Origin: Bradyrhizobium sp. 4
Lineage (GTDB): Bacteria > Pseudomonadota > Alphaproteobacteria > Rhizobiales > Xanthobacteraceae
Direction of reading: 5' to 3'
Length of the DNA stretch: 64,000 bases
NCBI RefSeq assembly: GCF_023100905.1
Contig: NZ_CP064686.1
Coordinates: forward strand, 6,138,001-6,202,000
The notes under the pieces were generated by a model. It did no database searches. It was not told the DNA's origin and saw nothing but the letters and a program-made list of their open reading frames with translations. Below, piece after piece: positions 51,352-60,237 of the stretch. Both the position numbers and the translations under genes were made by a program. Position 1 is the stretch's first letter, and each line of letters begins with the position of its first letter.

Positions 51352-52410
51352 TTACTTCTGCATGAACGACGCCCAACGCTTCTCGGCGGCTTCGCCGGCC
51401 GGCGAGGACCACCAGGCGTAGGACATCAGCGCCTGCTTGGCCGCATTGGCGGGCTCGCTCGGCAATTGCGCGGCGCGCTCGGGCTTGATCACGCCGGTAT
51501 CGAACGCCTTGGGATTGCCCGGGCCGTAATCGATATTGAGCGGCAGATTGGCCTGGTGCACGGGATCGACGGCCTCGTTGAGAAATTTGACTGCCGTCTC
51601 GAGATTCGGCGCGCCCTTGAGGATGCAGAGCGAGGTGCTTTGCAAAACGCCCTGGTTGTAGGTGAAAGCGACCTTGGCGCCTTCCTTCGCGACTGCGCTG
51701 ACGCGACCGTTCCAGGCCATCTCCATATCGACCTCGCCGTCATTGAGAAGCTGCGCCGACTGTGCGCCGGAGGTCCACCACACCGTGATGTGCGGCTTGA
51801 TCTCTTCGAGCTTCTTGAAGGCCCGGTCGACGTCGAGCGGATAGAGTTTGTCGGGCGCGACGCCGTCGGCCATCAGCGCCGCCTCGAGCGTGGCGATCGG
51901 ATGGTTGCGCAGCGCACGGCTGCCGGGGAATTTCTTGACGTCCCAGAAATCGATCCAGCTGTTCGGCGCATCCTTCGGGAACGTCTTCTGGCTGTAGGCC
52001 AGCACGCTGGAATAGAACTCGTACGACACCGAATAGGGATTGCGATAAGCCTCCGGCATCGCCGCTGCGTTGGGGATCTTCGAGAAATCGAGCTTCTCGA
52101 TCAGCCCCTGCTCGCCGCCGCGCAGGCAATAGCCGGTTGGAGTATCCACGACGTCCCAGATCGGCTTGCCGCTACCGACTTGCGTCTTGATCGCGGGCCA
52201 GGCATCGGGAATGGAGTCCTGGTTGATGGTGATGCCGAGCTTCTTGGCGGAGGGATCGAGAATTGCCACCGTCTGCGCCTGCTGATAGGCGCCGCCCTGC
52301 GAGACGAAGGTGATCTGTTCGGCAGCGGCGGCGATGCCGGTTGTTGCGAATAATCCGAGCGATCCGCCCAACAACGCGTAGCCAAATCGAATATCTCGTT
52401 TCGTCGTCAT
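51352..52410 (-). CDS. ABC importer substrate-binding protein, PotD type
   Basis: A 352-residue periplasmic binding protein. The ATG at 52410 has GAGGAGG upstream and begins a Sec signal (ALLGGSLGLFATTGIAAAA, cleaved near 30). The mature part opens EQITFVSQGGAYQQAQTVAILDP, typical of PotD/putrescine-type and iron-type family 1 proteins. WWTSGAQSAQLLNDGEVDMEMAWNG-type residues line the ligand cleft region. Downstream of a PuuB-like oxidase gene by 28 bases; ligand may be a polyamine or amino compound (inference). Confidence 0.92.
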   Translation of the reverse strand: MTTKRDIRFGYALLGGSLGLFATTGIAAAAEQITFVSQGGAYQQAQTVAILDPSAKKLGITINQDSIPDAWPAIKTQVGSGKPIWDVVDTPTGYCLRGGEQGLIEKLDFSKIPNAAAMPEAYRNPYSVSYEFYSSVLAYSQKTFPKDAPNSWIDFWDVKKFPGSRALRNHPIATLEAALMADGVAPDKLYPLDVDRAFKKLEEIKPHITVWWTSGAQSAQLLNDGEVDMEMAWNGRVSAVAKEGAKVAFTYNQGVLQSTSLCILKGAPNLETAVKFLNEAVDPVHQANLPLNIDYGPGNPKAFDTGVIKPERAAQLPSEPANAAKQALMSYAWWSSPAGEAAEKRWASFMQK

Positions 52411-52438
52411 CCTCGCCTCCTCTGTCACCAATTAAACG

Positions 52439-53758
52439 TCATTGACCGATCGCATCGAGAAGCTGGTACCAGCCGGCGACCATGCGCACGGCAGGCTCGC
52501 GCAGCGGATAGAACGGGATGGCTCTCAATCGCCGCGCGTCGAGCAGCCCAACCTCTGGCGTCTCGCCGCGCACGAAGGCGGCGAGATAGCGGCCCATCAG
52601 GCTCGACATCGCCACGCCCGCGCCGTTGTAGCCCATCGAGAACAGCGTGCGGTCGTCGAGCCGGCCGATATGCGGCACCGAGTCCAGCGTCATCCCGACC
52701 AGGCCCGACCATTTGTAGGCGAGCGGGAGGTCAGCGAGATCCGGGAAGATGCCGACCATCGCCTTGCGCAAAGCGTCGAAGGCGGCTTCCGAATCTTGCT
52801 TGCCGAACGCGCCGCGGCCGCCAAAAATCACGCGGTTGTCGACCATGCGGAACCAGCGCATCATGCGCTTGGTCTCGGTGTAGGTGCGCCCGGTCGGCAT
52901 CAGGCTTCCCGCGAGGTTGCGCGGCAGCTTGTCGGTTGCGATGATGGCGCTGCGGAACGGGATCAGCGTGCGCTGCATGTTCGCGGTCGCGTCGGTGAGG
53001 TCGGAATAGCTGTTGGTGGCGATGATCGCCTGCTTTGCCCGCACCGCGCCCTGCGGCGTTTCGGCGACGATGCCGCCGTTGTCGCGCCGGAGCCTTACGA
53101 CCGGCGATTCTTGGAAAATATTCACGCCGCGGCGCGCCACGCCATCGGCAAGGCCGCGCAGATAATTCAGCGGATGGATGCCGCCGGAGCCGGGATTGAG
53201 CACGCCGCCGACGAAGATGTCGGAGCCGGTCTCGTCGCGCACTTGCCCCTTGTCGAGGATGCGGACCTCCGCATCGCCCATCTCGCGTTTCATCCAGTTG
53301 GCTTCGTCGATCGCGGCCTTCAGGGTCGTCTCGTTGTGGGCGGCCTTGACCTGGCCGGTGCGCGTCAACGCGGCACTGGCGATGCCAAATTCGGAGACCA
53401 GCTCCTCGACGATATCTGTGGATTCATGCGCGATCCCGTACATGCGCTGCGCCATGGCGCGGCCGTGCACGGCGTCGATCTCGCGGAACGAGAGGCGGAA
53501 CTTTGCGGTGATCACGCCGCCATTGCGGCCACTCGCGCCCCAGCCCGGTCGGTTTGCTTCAAGCACGATCGGCGAAAGGCCACTCTTGGCGATGTGGTGC
53601 GCAGCGGACAGGCCGGTATAGCCCGCACCGATGATCACCACATCCGCCTGGTGCTCGCCTGACAGGGCCGGAAACTCGCGCGCGGGCTCGGCCGTGGCTG
53701 CCCACAGCGAGTTGGCCGATGGCAGCGCGTTCCGGTCCCGTGTCATGCCACCGCTCAT
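52439..53758 (-). CDS. PuuB-like FAD-dependent oxidoreductase
   Basis: A 439-residue DAO-family flavoprotein similar to gamma-glutamylputrescine oxidase. The FAD fold is at about 39-70 (VVIIGAGYTGLSAAHHIAKSG), followed by the covalent-type loop WGASGRNGGVI, and the C-terminal GLVGMTLDSVPHIGRLDDRTL and GYNGAGVAMSSLMGRYLA. It should oxidise a secondary or primary amine to an aldehyde. Flanked by a HAD-type hydrolase (three bases upstream) and an importer's binding protein, so the likely job is oxidising the imported amine. The PuuB name is by similarity only; no puuA or puuD is near. Confidence 0.88.
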   Translation of the reverse strand: MSGGMTRDRNALPSANSLWAATAEPAREFPALSGEHQADVVIIGAGYTGLSAAHHIAKSGLSPIVLEANRPGWGASGRNGGVITAKFRLSFREIDAVHGRAMAQRMYGIAHESTDIVEELVSEFGIASAALTRTGQVKAAHNETTLKAAIDEANWMKREMGDAEVRILDKGQVRDETGSDIFVGGVLNPGSGGIHPLNYLRGLADGVARRGVNIFQESPVVRLRRDNGGIVAETPQGAVRAKQAIIATNSYSDLTDATANMQRTLIPFRSAIIATDKLPRNLAGSLMPTGRTYTETKRMMRWFRMVDNRVIFGGRGAFGKQDSEAAFDALRKAMVGIFPDLADLPLAYKWSGLVGMTLDSVPHIGRLDDRTLFSMGYNGAGVAMSSLMGRYLAAFVRGETPEVGLLDARRLRAIPFYPLREPAVRMVAGWYQLLDAIGQ

Positions 53759-53761
53759 GCC

Positions 53762-54478
53762 CTACGCCGCCGGCCCGATGGCCGCATCGGCAAGCGCTTT
53801 CAAGGTCGGAAAATGGAAGTCCGGCTTGGTCAGCGTCTCCACGGCCGGTGTGCCTCCGAAGCCGGCCATGCCCTGACGACGCTCGATCCAGCACACCTTG
53901 TAGCCGAGTTTCCGCGCGATCCCGATGTCGTGATACTGGCTCTGCGCGACGTGAAGGATATCGGACTGCTTGTAACCGAAAGCAGACTGGCGCCCCTTGT
54001 TGTACGCGAAAAACTCCGGATCGGGTTTCGCAACGCCAGTCTCGTCGGCGCACACGGTATCGTCGAAGGGATTGCCGAGCGCATGCGCGTAACAGGAGAG
54101 CGCGACCCGGTCGGCATTGGTCATCGCGACCAGGCGGAATTTCGTGCGCAGGCGTTTGAGTGCCTCGACCGAGTCCGGGAACGGTCCCCAGCGCAGCACC
54201 GCGAGTTGGAAGACGTCGCAGGAGGCGTCATCGGCCTGTAGCCCGAGCTCCTTGGCAAGATAGCGATAGACATGAAACATCACCTCGCTCGAACGCTCGT
54301 GGTGCTTGTCGCGACCGCGCTTGTAGGATTCGAAGATCTTGTCATCGCTGAGCTCGGCCGGCGACTTGCCCGAGATCCGGCGCACCGCGGAGAGCACGCC
54401 GGTCTCGAAGTCGATCAAGGTGCCGACGACGTCGAAGGTGAGAACCTTGAAATTGCTGAACGAGGCTGTTGACGACAT
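53762..54478 (-). CDS. HAD-family hydrolase, haloacid dehalogenase type II-like
   Basis: A 238-residue HAD protein. The nucleophile motif is FDVVGTLIDFETG with Asp14, and later AMTNADR (motif II Thr/Ser), and DILHVAQSQYHDIGIARKLG with the final acidic site reduced. It resembles 2-haloacid dehalogenases, but most relatives in such operons are phosphatases of unknown substrate. It is the second gene after an ABC ATPase and before the PuuB-like oxidase, so it belongs to the importer operon. Why a dehalogenase-like enzyme is in an amine operon is unclear. Confidence 0.85.
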   Translation of the reverse strand: MSSTASFSNFKVLTFDVVGTLIDFETGVLSAVRRISGKSPAELSDDKIFESYKRGRDKHHERSSEVMFHVYRYLAKELGLQADDASCDVFQLAVLRWGPFPDSVEALKRLRTKFRLVAMTNADRVALSCYAHALGNPFDDTVCADETGVAKPDPEFFAYNKGRQSAFGYKQSDILHVAQSQYHDIGIARKLGYKVCWIERRQGMAGFGGTPAVETLTKPDFHFPTLKALADAAIGPAA

Positions 54479-54516
54479 TTTTTTGGCTTCTTCTCTCGGT
54501 TGGACAAGGCTTGGGT

Positions 54517-55647
54517 TCAGTCCCTCACCCTGGGCACGACGATGGTGTCCTCGGGATGAAGGGTCACGGTGAGACTGCCGCCGAGCGGCGGGATGCGGCT
54601 GTAGGCCTGGTGATAGCTCGCCTGGCGCAGGCTGAGCCCGATGCCATCGGCAAGCGCCAGGAAGATGCGGAGGCTCTCGCCCTGATAGACGATGTCCGTG
54701 ACCGTGCCGGTGAGCCGATTGCAGGCGTTGTCCGGCGCGCCGTCGTCGATCAGCAGCTTTTCGCTGTGCACGGCGAGCATCAGCGCGTCCCCGTCGGGAA
54801 TGGCCCGGGCGCTGCGCAGAAGGACATTGCCGAGCGCAACGCTGGAGGCGTCGACGCGACGCACGGGAAGCATCGTGGCCTCGCCAATGAAACTGGCGAC
54901 GAAGGAATCCGTGGGATGATCGTGCAGGCGCTCTGGCGCGTCGATCTGGATCAGCCGGCCGTCCTTCATCACGGCGACGCGGTCGCTCATGGTCAGCGCT
55001 TCGCGTTGATCGTGGGTGACGTAGATGATGGTGGCGCCGATGCGCTTGTGCAGCGAGCGCAGCTCGATCTGCATGGATTCGCGCAGCTGCTTGTCGAGCG
55101 CGGACAGCGGTTCATCCATGAGGATCAGCCGCGGCTCGAAGATCATGGCGCGTGCGAGCGCCACGCGCTGGCGCTGGCCGCCGGAGAGTTGCGCGATACC
55201 GCGCTCTTCGTAGCCGGCAAGGCCGACCATCGAAAGCGCCGCGCGCACCTTATCCGGCCAGGCCGCCTTCGGCAGCCGTCGCGCGCGCAAGGGAAAGGCG
55301 ACATTCTCGCCGACGCTCATATGCGGGAACAGCGCGTAGTTCTGGAACACGACGCCGATGTCGCGCTTGTGCGGCGGCATCCAGGTGACGTCGCGGCCGC
55401 CGAACAGGATCGTTCCGCTCGATGGCAGGATGAAGCCGCCAAGGATGCCGAGCAACGTGGTCTTGCCGGAACCGGAGGGGCCGAGCAGCGAGACGAACTC
55501 GCCGGCCGCGACATTGAGGGACACGTCGTCGAGGGCGCGAACGGCGCCATAGGCCTTGCTCGCGGATCTGATCTCGACGCTTTCCGCTCGTTTGTCCAAC
55601 GATCGACCTCGCCATGTCCCTACATGGCGTGCCTCACTGCGCGCCAT
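54517..55647 (-). CDS. ABC importer ATPase, PotA type
   Basis: A 376-residue ATPase: Walker A at 56-64 (GPSGSGKTT), signature LSGGQRQRVALARAM, Walker B LILMDEPLSALD, and a TOBE-type C-terminal domain. The ATG at 55647 gives about 20 extra N-terminal residues; a TTG at 55599 preceded by GAGG is a possible shorter start. It is the first gene of the operon that continues with HAD, oxidase, binding protein and two permeases. It is divergent from a LysR regulator, which likely controls it. Confidence 0.93.
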   Translation of the reverse strand: MARSEARHVGTWRGRSLDKRAESVEIRSASKAYGAVRALDDVSLNVAAGEFVSLLGPSGSGKTTLLGILGGFILPSSGTILFGGRDVTWMPPHKRDIGVVFQNYALFPHMSVGENVAFPLRARRLPKAAWPDKVRAALSMVGLAGYEERGIAQLSGGQRQRVALARAMIFEPRLILMDEPLSALDKQLRESMQIELRSLHKRIGATIIYVTHDQREALTMSDRVAVMKDGRLIQIDAPERLHDHPTDSFVASFIGEATMLPVRRVDASSVALGNVLLRSARAIPDGDALMLAVHSEKLLIDDGAPDNACNRLTGTVTDIVYQGESLRIFLALADGIGLSLRQASYHQAYSRIPPLGGSLTVTLHPEDTIVVPRVRD

Positions 55648-55758
55648 AAGCCTGCTTTATAGACAGGACATTTGAGCACTTACGGTCGAAGCGTGCACCG
55701 CACCAACTTCTTCGCTCGCGAGCCCTGTCTTTAGGCTGTCATGTCGATGACACCAGAC

Positions 55759-55782
55759 TTGGCAAAACTCGGCAATTGCCAA
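55759..55782. promoter_or_regulatory. Candidate LysR operator
   Basis: TTGGCAA (55759-55765) and TTGCCAA (55776-55782) form an interrupted palindrome 28 bases before the LysR start, with a perfect GGCAATTGCC nested at 55771-55780. A second, weaker inverted pair (AGACAGG at 55661-55667 and CCTGTCT at 55724-55730) lies nearer the ATPase gene. This is the expected layout of a divergent LysR-controlled region, but binding is unproven. Confidence 0.4.
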
Positions 55783-55810
55783 ATTCTCACCCGGCTCATA
55801 ACATGGTGTT

Positions 55811-56749
55811 ATGCCCGAGCTGCGCCGGATGCTGCCCTCAAGTAACGCCCTGTTCGTCTTCGACGCAGCGGCGCGCAATGGCAGCTTCACGGCTGCGGCC
55901 GCCGAATTGAACGTCACCCAGCCTGCGGTGAGCCGGATGCTGGGTCAGTTCGAGGACCATCTCGGCGTCCGCCTGTTCGACCGCAAGGCGGGACGCGCCG
56001 TGCTCACCGAGGAAGGCGAACTCTTGTATCGCCGCGTGCTCGAAGGCTTTCGCAGCATCGAGAGCGGGCTGGTCGAGATCGAGCGGCGCCGCAAGGGCAC
56101 CGAGACGGTGACGCTGTCGGTCTCCTCCGCCTTCACCACGCATTGGCTGATGCCGCGCATCGACAAGCTGCAGCGGCAATTCCCTCAGGTCGATTTGCGC
56201 TTTCAACTGATCTCCGGCGCGCTCCGCGGTCCGGTGGAAAATGTCGATCTTGGCATGCGCTTCCGCGATCGCGAGGAGCCGTCATCCGGCGGCACGCTGG
56301 TGATGAAGGAGGTCATGCTGCCGATGTGCAGTCCTGCCTATCTCGGCGAAACCGATCCCGCCGAGGGCAACACCATCATTCGGCTCGCCGAGACGCCGGG
56401 CGACTGGGCCGCGGATTACGCATCGCTTCTCACGGGGCGCCGCGGTGCGGCCAAGGCGCTGAGCTTCACGGACTATGCCGTCGTGATGCAGGCCGCCCTG
56501 CTCGGCCAGGGCATCGCGCTCGGTTGGCTGACGGTCGCCTCGCACTGGCTGTTGACCGGCGCGCTGGTGCCGGCCTCCGACACGCTCACCACCACACGCC
56601 GCATCTGCGAATTCCTGCCGCCGCGCAACCGGCCGATGCGTCCCATCGCCGCCGAGATCCGCGACTGGATCACCGCGCAGATGAAAAGCGAGATCGCCGC
56701 GATCGACCGGCTCTATCCGAAGCTCGGCGCGATGGCGGCTTGCTACTAG
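55811..56749 (+). CDS. LysR-family regulator, GcvA type
   Basis: A 312-residue LysR protein of the GcvA-like branch. The winged helix is LPSSNALFVFDAAARNGSFT, AAAAELNVTQPAVSRMLGQFEDHLG and LFDRKAGRAVLTEEGELLY; the effector domain has TVTLSVSSAFTTHWLMPRIDKLQRQFPQVDLRF. It is divergent from the importer-oxidase operon, across a gap with a palindrome, so it probably regulates that operon. Inducer unknown. Confidence 0.94.
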   Translation: MPELRRMLPSSNALFVFDAAARNGSFTAAAAELNVTQPAVSRMLGQFEDHLGVRLFDRKAGRAVLTEEGELLYRRVLEGFRSIESGLVEIERRRKGTETVTLSVSSAFTTHWLMPRIDKLQRQFPQVDLRFQLISGALRGPVENVDLGMRFRDREEPSSGGTLVMKEVMLPMCSPAYLGETDPAEGNTIIRLAETPGDWAADYASLLTGRRGAAKALSFTDYAVVMQAALLGQGIALGWLTVASHWLLTGALVPASDTLTTTRRICEFLPPRNRPMRPIAAEIRDWITAQMKSEIAAIDRLYPKLGAMAACY

Positions 56750-56806
56750 CGCGTTTTCGGGCGAAGTGGACCGGTTCACGTGAAGAAAACGCATCAAAAC
56801 CGAAGT

Positions 56807-57718
56807 CTAGGCGGGTGTCAGCGCGGCACAGTAACGATCGGGCAGGTGATCGCCGATCCCCGCCGGCAGCAGCACCGTGAGCCTGCCGACGACATCCGAC
56901 CGCGTGTTCTCGGATACGCCGCTGAGGAGATTGCGGACCTGCTCACCAATTCCAGCATTCGCCATTGGCTCATCCGAACCAACATTCGTCGTGAGCTGGC
57001 TACCGCTGAATTTGGCGCCGCGTGCACAGGCGAGATAACGGCCGACGTGATGAAAGCCAAGCCCAGGCGGAGGCACGGTCGGGACGATGTCGGTGCCGTG
57101 CACGAGACGATAGGTCGTCCTGCCGAACGTACCGTTGTAGAGGGCGACGAAATCGTCGCGGCCCACGCGCGGACAACCGTAAAGATAGATCTGCGCATCC
57201 GCGAGCTGGAGCTGCTCCCGCGCGAAGTCCGCCGTTGCCACCGCGATCGCGGCGCCGAGGCTGTGCCCAGTGATGAAGATCGGTGATTTGCGCGCCAGCG
57301 CTGCCGCCAGTGCGCTCTTCACGCCGTCCCACACGGCCGCCGCCGCATCGACGAACCCCTGGTGCACGGGCGCCTTCGGTCGGCCAAGCGTGAAATCGCT
57401 GACCCAGTTCAGGAGATGAAGCGGGTCGGTGCCGGCGAAGGAGACAATGGTTGCGTCGCCCTTGCTCGCGATGATCCCGCGCGTGTCGGTCAGCGGCAGC
57501 GTCGAATGCGCCGGTTGGCTCAGCAGCTTGACACCGGACAGATCCCAGAACGGAGAGATCCTATTGATGGTGTCCGGCACATGGGTCTCGTAGGCGAGTT
57601 GCGACATCCACATCATCGCGCGAGCGATGTCGAGATCAAAGCCGGTTGATGTCTCGTTGAATTTTGCAAATGCCCGCCTGTCATATTGATCGGGAGGGAG
57701 TTCGACCAGAATGCTCAC
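56807..57718 (-). CDS. Class 3-type lipase
   Basis: A 303-residue alpha/beta hydrolase of the lipase class 3 (Rhizomucor-like) family. The nucleophile elbow is GHSLG with Ser153; Asp210 (HGTDIVP) and His223 or 224 (GFHHVG) complete the triad, and IVSFAGTD forms the oxyanion region. No signal peptide is seen, so it is cytosolic or exported unusually. The start is a GTG at 57718 with AGGAG seven bases upstream. It stands alone, convergent with the LysR gene. Natural substrate unknown. Confidence 0.88.
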   Translation of the reverse strand: MSILVELPPDQYDRRAFAKFNETSTGFDLDIARAMMWMSQLAYETHVPDTINRISPFWDLSGVKLLSQPAHSTLPLTDTRGIIASKGDATIVSFAGTDPLHLLNWVSDFTLGRPKAPVHQGFVDAAAAVWDGVKSALAAALARKSPIFITGHSLGAAIAVATADFAREQLQLADAQIYLYGCPRVGRDDFVALYNGTFGRTTYRLVHGTDIVPTVPPPGLGFHHVGRYLACARGAKFSGSQLTTNVGSDEPMANAGIGEQVRNLLSGVSENTRSDVVGRLTVLLPAGIGDHLPDRYCAALTPA

Positions 57719-57880
57719 ATCAAGCTCCTAAATGGCTTATTGCTGCAATCCGTCGATCGAAAACGGAATGGCGCTACCTTCGCATATGGCTGGAACTTTG
57801 ACAATCTGTGCGCGTGCCCGGGACGTATTCTGCCTTCCCGCTTAAGAGGACAAGGTTGAGACGAGGCACCTCTCCCTCCG

Positions 57881-57960
57881 CGTCATTGCGAGCGTAGCGA
57901 AGCAATCCAGAGTCTCTCCGCGGAGGGATTCTGGATTGCGTTGCCGCGCTCGCTATGACG
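57881..57960. repeat. Intergenic palindrome, family A (diverged copy)
   Basis: Arms 57881-57910 and 57931-57960 match at about 25 of 30 positions. It lies in the gap between the lipase start and the uxuA stop, near the end of the sugar-acid operon, where it could terminate transcription. Confidence 0.85.
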
Positions 57961-57981
57961 GTGTGGATAGAGTTTTGGCCT

Positions 57982-59178
57982 CTATCGATGCTCGATCGCG
58001 CGGATCGCACCGCGGAGCTCGGCGAGGCCGCGGAGGCGGCCGATCGCGGTGTAGCCCGGATTGGTGCGCTTGGTCGCCGCGAGATCGTCGAGCATGCGAT
58101 GGCCATGATCGGGCCGGAATACGATTTGCCGGTCGGGCGAACGCCGCGCGTTCTCCTTCAGCAGCGCCTTCAGCACCGCGACCATGTCGACGTCACCGTC
58201 GAGATGATCGGACTCGTAGAAGGACAAACCATCCGCTTCGCGCTTGGTCGCGCGCAGATGCGCAAAGGCGATGCGCGGACCGAAGCGTTCAGCCATCGCG
58301 GGAAGATTGTTCTCGGCGCGCACGCCGAGCGACCCCGTGCACAGGCAGATACCATTCGCCTTCGACGGCACGGCATCGAACAACGCCTGATAGTCGTCGG
58401 CGCTGGACGCGACGCGCGGCAGGCCGAACAGCGGGCGCGGCGGGTCGTCCGGATGCAGCGTCAGCGAAACGCCGAGCTGCTCGGCGACGGGCGTGACGCG
58501 GCCCAAAAACTCGGCGAGATGCTGCCGCAGAATTTTTGGCGTGACGTCGCGATATGTTTCGAGCCGGTCGCGGAATTGCGGAATGGTCATCGGCTCGGTG
58601 GTCGAGCCCGGCAGCGCGCTGGCGATGACCATGACGAGATAGTCGATATCGGCCTGGCTCATCTGGTCGAACAGCTTTTTCGCGCGGGCCTGCTGCTCGG
58701 ATGAGTATTCCTGGATAGCGGCGGGACGCTTCAGGATGTGCAGCTCGAACGCAGCAAAGCGATCCTGGTCGAAGCGCATGGCGCGGGCGCCGTTCGGCAG
58801 CTCCCATTCCAGATCGGTGCGACACCAATCCACGACAGGCATGAAGTTGTAGCAGATGATCTTGATGCCGGCGGCGGCAACCGCCTCCAGGCTGGCGATC
58901 CACGTCTCGATCGAGCGCGTCGCCTTGGCTCCAAGACGCTTGACGTCGTCGGGGATCGGAATCGATTCCACCACCGACCAGGTCAGCTGTGAGCGGCCGG
59001 GCTGGCCACGCTCGATGAAGTTCTTGCGCTCCTCGACCGCCTTGCGCGTCCAGGGTTCGCCGATTGGCACCTGATGCAGCGCCGAGACGATGTCGCTCGC
59101 CCCGGCCTGCCTGACATCGTCGAGCGAGACCGGATCATCCGGCCCGTACCAGCGCCATCCCTCTAGCATCATGCCCAT
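57982..59178 (-). CDS. uxuA: D-mannonate dehydratase
   Basis: UxuA converts D-mannonate to 2-keto-3-deoxygluconate. The 398 residues match the family, with GWRWYGPDDPVSLDDVRQAG, ALHQVPIGEPW, CYNFMPVVDWCRTDL, LTLHPDDPPRPLFGLPRVAS (metal-binding His-Pro-Asp), GICLCTGSLG and FRPDHGHRMLDD. Two start ATGs (59178 and 59172) are equally possible, near GGAG. It is the last gene of a six-gene - strand operon with a dehydrogenase and a TRAP transporter, ten bases after the dehydrogenase stop. No uxuB or kdgK is visible. Confidence 0.96.
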   Translation of the reverse strand: MGMMLEGWRWYGPDDPVSLDDVRQAGASDIVSALHQVPIGEPWTRKAVEERKNFIERGQPGRSQLTWSVVESIPIPDDVKRLGAKATRSIETWIASLEAVAAAGIKIICYNFMPVVDWCRTDLEWELPNGARAMRFDQDRFAAFELHILKRPAAIQEYSSEQQARAKKLFDQMSQADIDYLVMVIASALPGSTTEPMTIPQFRDRLETYRDVTPKILRQHLAEFLGRVTPVAEQLGVSLTLHPDDPPRPLFGLPRVASSADDYQALFDAVPSKANGICLCTGSLGVRAENNLPAMAERFGPRIAFAHLRATKREADGLSFYESDHLDGDVDMVAVLKALLKENARRSPDRQIVFRPDHGHRMLDDLAATKRTNPGYTAIGRLRGLAELRGAIRAIEHR

Positions 59179-59187
59179 TTTCTCCGA

Positions 59188-60237
59188 TCAGTTCGCGGTC
59201 AGCACGACCTTGACGCTCTGCGAGCGGTCGAGCGCCAGCCGCAGCGCTTCCGGCGCGGTGGACAGCGGCCGCTCGGCGGTCACCAGCGACAGCACGTCAA
59301 CACTGCCGTCCGCGATCAGTTCTACCGCGGTCATGAACTCGAGCCCGAACCGGAACGAGCCGCGCAACTCGATCTCCTTGGCCATCACCGCATTGGCGGG
59401 CACCGGAATCTGGCCACCCGGCAAATTGCCGATCTGTACGACAACACCGCCGCGCCTGACGATACCGATCGCACTGGCAAGGCCTGCAGCCGTGCCCGAG
59501 ACTTCGAAAGCGACATCGTAGGGGCGCGACGCGGCCTGCGCCTTCAGGCCTTCCTCGCCGGCCGAGACATTCTCGACGTGAGAAGCGCCGAGCCGGGTCG
59601 CAAAGGCCAGCGGCGCCGGCGCGATGTCGGCCACCGTGATGTCGGTCATGCCGGCGCGGCGCGCGGCGAGCATGGTCAGAAGCCCGATCGGACCGGCACC
59701 GAAGATGATGCCGCGCTTGCCTTCGATGTTGCCGGCACGCGCGACGGCGTGCAGGCAGACCGCGAGCGGCTCGGCCAGCGCCGCAGCCTGATAGGACACA
59801 TGATCGGGGATCTTCACGCACTGCGCCGGAACCGCGTCGAAATAATTGGCGAAGCCGCCCTGCATGTGCGGAGTCTTCGAGGCCGAGCCCATAAAGTAGA
59901 TATTTTCGCAGAGGTTTTGCCGGCCTTGGCGGCAGGCGCCGCAATGGCCGCACCAGCGCGACGGGTTGACGGCAACGCGGTCGCCGACCTTCAGGTTCGC
60001 CGCGGAGCCCGCGATCTCCACGACCTCGCCGGAGATCTCGTGGCCGAGCACCAGCGGCGATTTCACCAGGAAATCGCCGGTCCGGGCATGACGGAAATAA
60101 TGCATGTCCGAGCCGCAGATGCCGCCGGCGCCGAAACGGAGGCGCACCATGCCTTCAGCGAGCTTGTCAAGCGGATGCTCGACCATGCGCAGATCTTCGG
60201 GGCCAAACAGGGTTGCGGCGAGAGCTGTGGATGTCAT
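59188..60237 (-). CDS. Zinc-dependent L-idonate/L-gulonate 5-dehydrogenase-like enzyme
   Basis: A 349-residue medium-chain zinc dehydrogenase like IdnD. Catalytic zinc ligands are Cys41 and His66-Glu67 (CGSDMHY; LGHEISGEV); four structural-zinc cysteines are at 96, 99, 102 and 110 (CGHCGACRQGRQNLC). NAD fold: FGAGPIGLLTMLAARRAG. The ATG at 60237 overlaps the TRAP permease stop by four bases. Family members oxidise L-idonate to 5-ketogluconate or L-gulonate to D-fructuronate; the uxuA neighbour favours the second, since fructuronate leads to mannonate via UxuB. This is inference. Confidence 0.88.
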   Translation of the reverse strand: MTSTALAATLFGPEDLRMVEHPLDKLAEGMVRLRFGAGGICGSDMHYFRHARTGDFLVKSPLVLGHEISGEVVEIAGSAANLKVGDRVAVNPSRWCGHCGACRQGRQNLCENIYFMGSASKTPHMQGGFANYFDAVPAQCVKIPDHVSYQAAALAEPLAVCLHAVARAGNIEGKRGIIFGAGPIGLLTMLAARRAGMTDITVADIAPAPLAFATRLGASHVENVSAGEEGLKAQAASRPYDVAFEVSGTAAGLASAIGIVRRGGVVVQIGNLPGGQIPVPANAVMAKEIELRGSFRFGLEFMTAVELIADGSVDVLSLVTAERPLSTAPEALRLALDRSQSVKVVLTAN

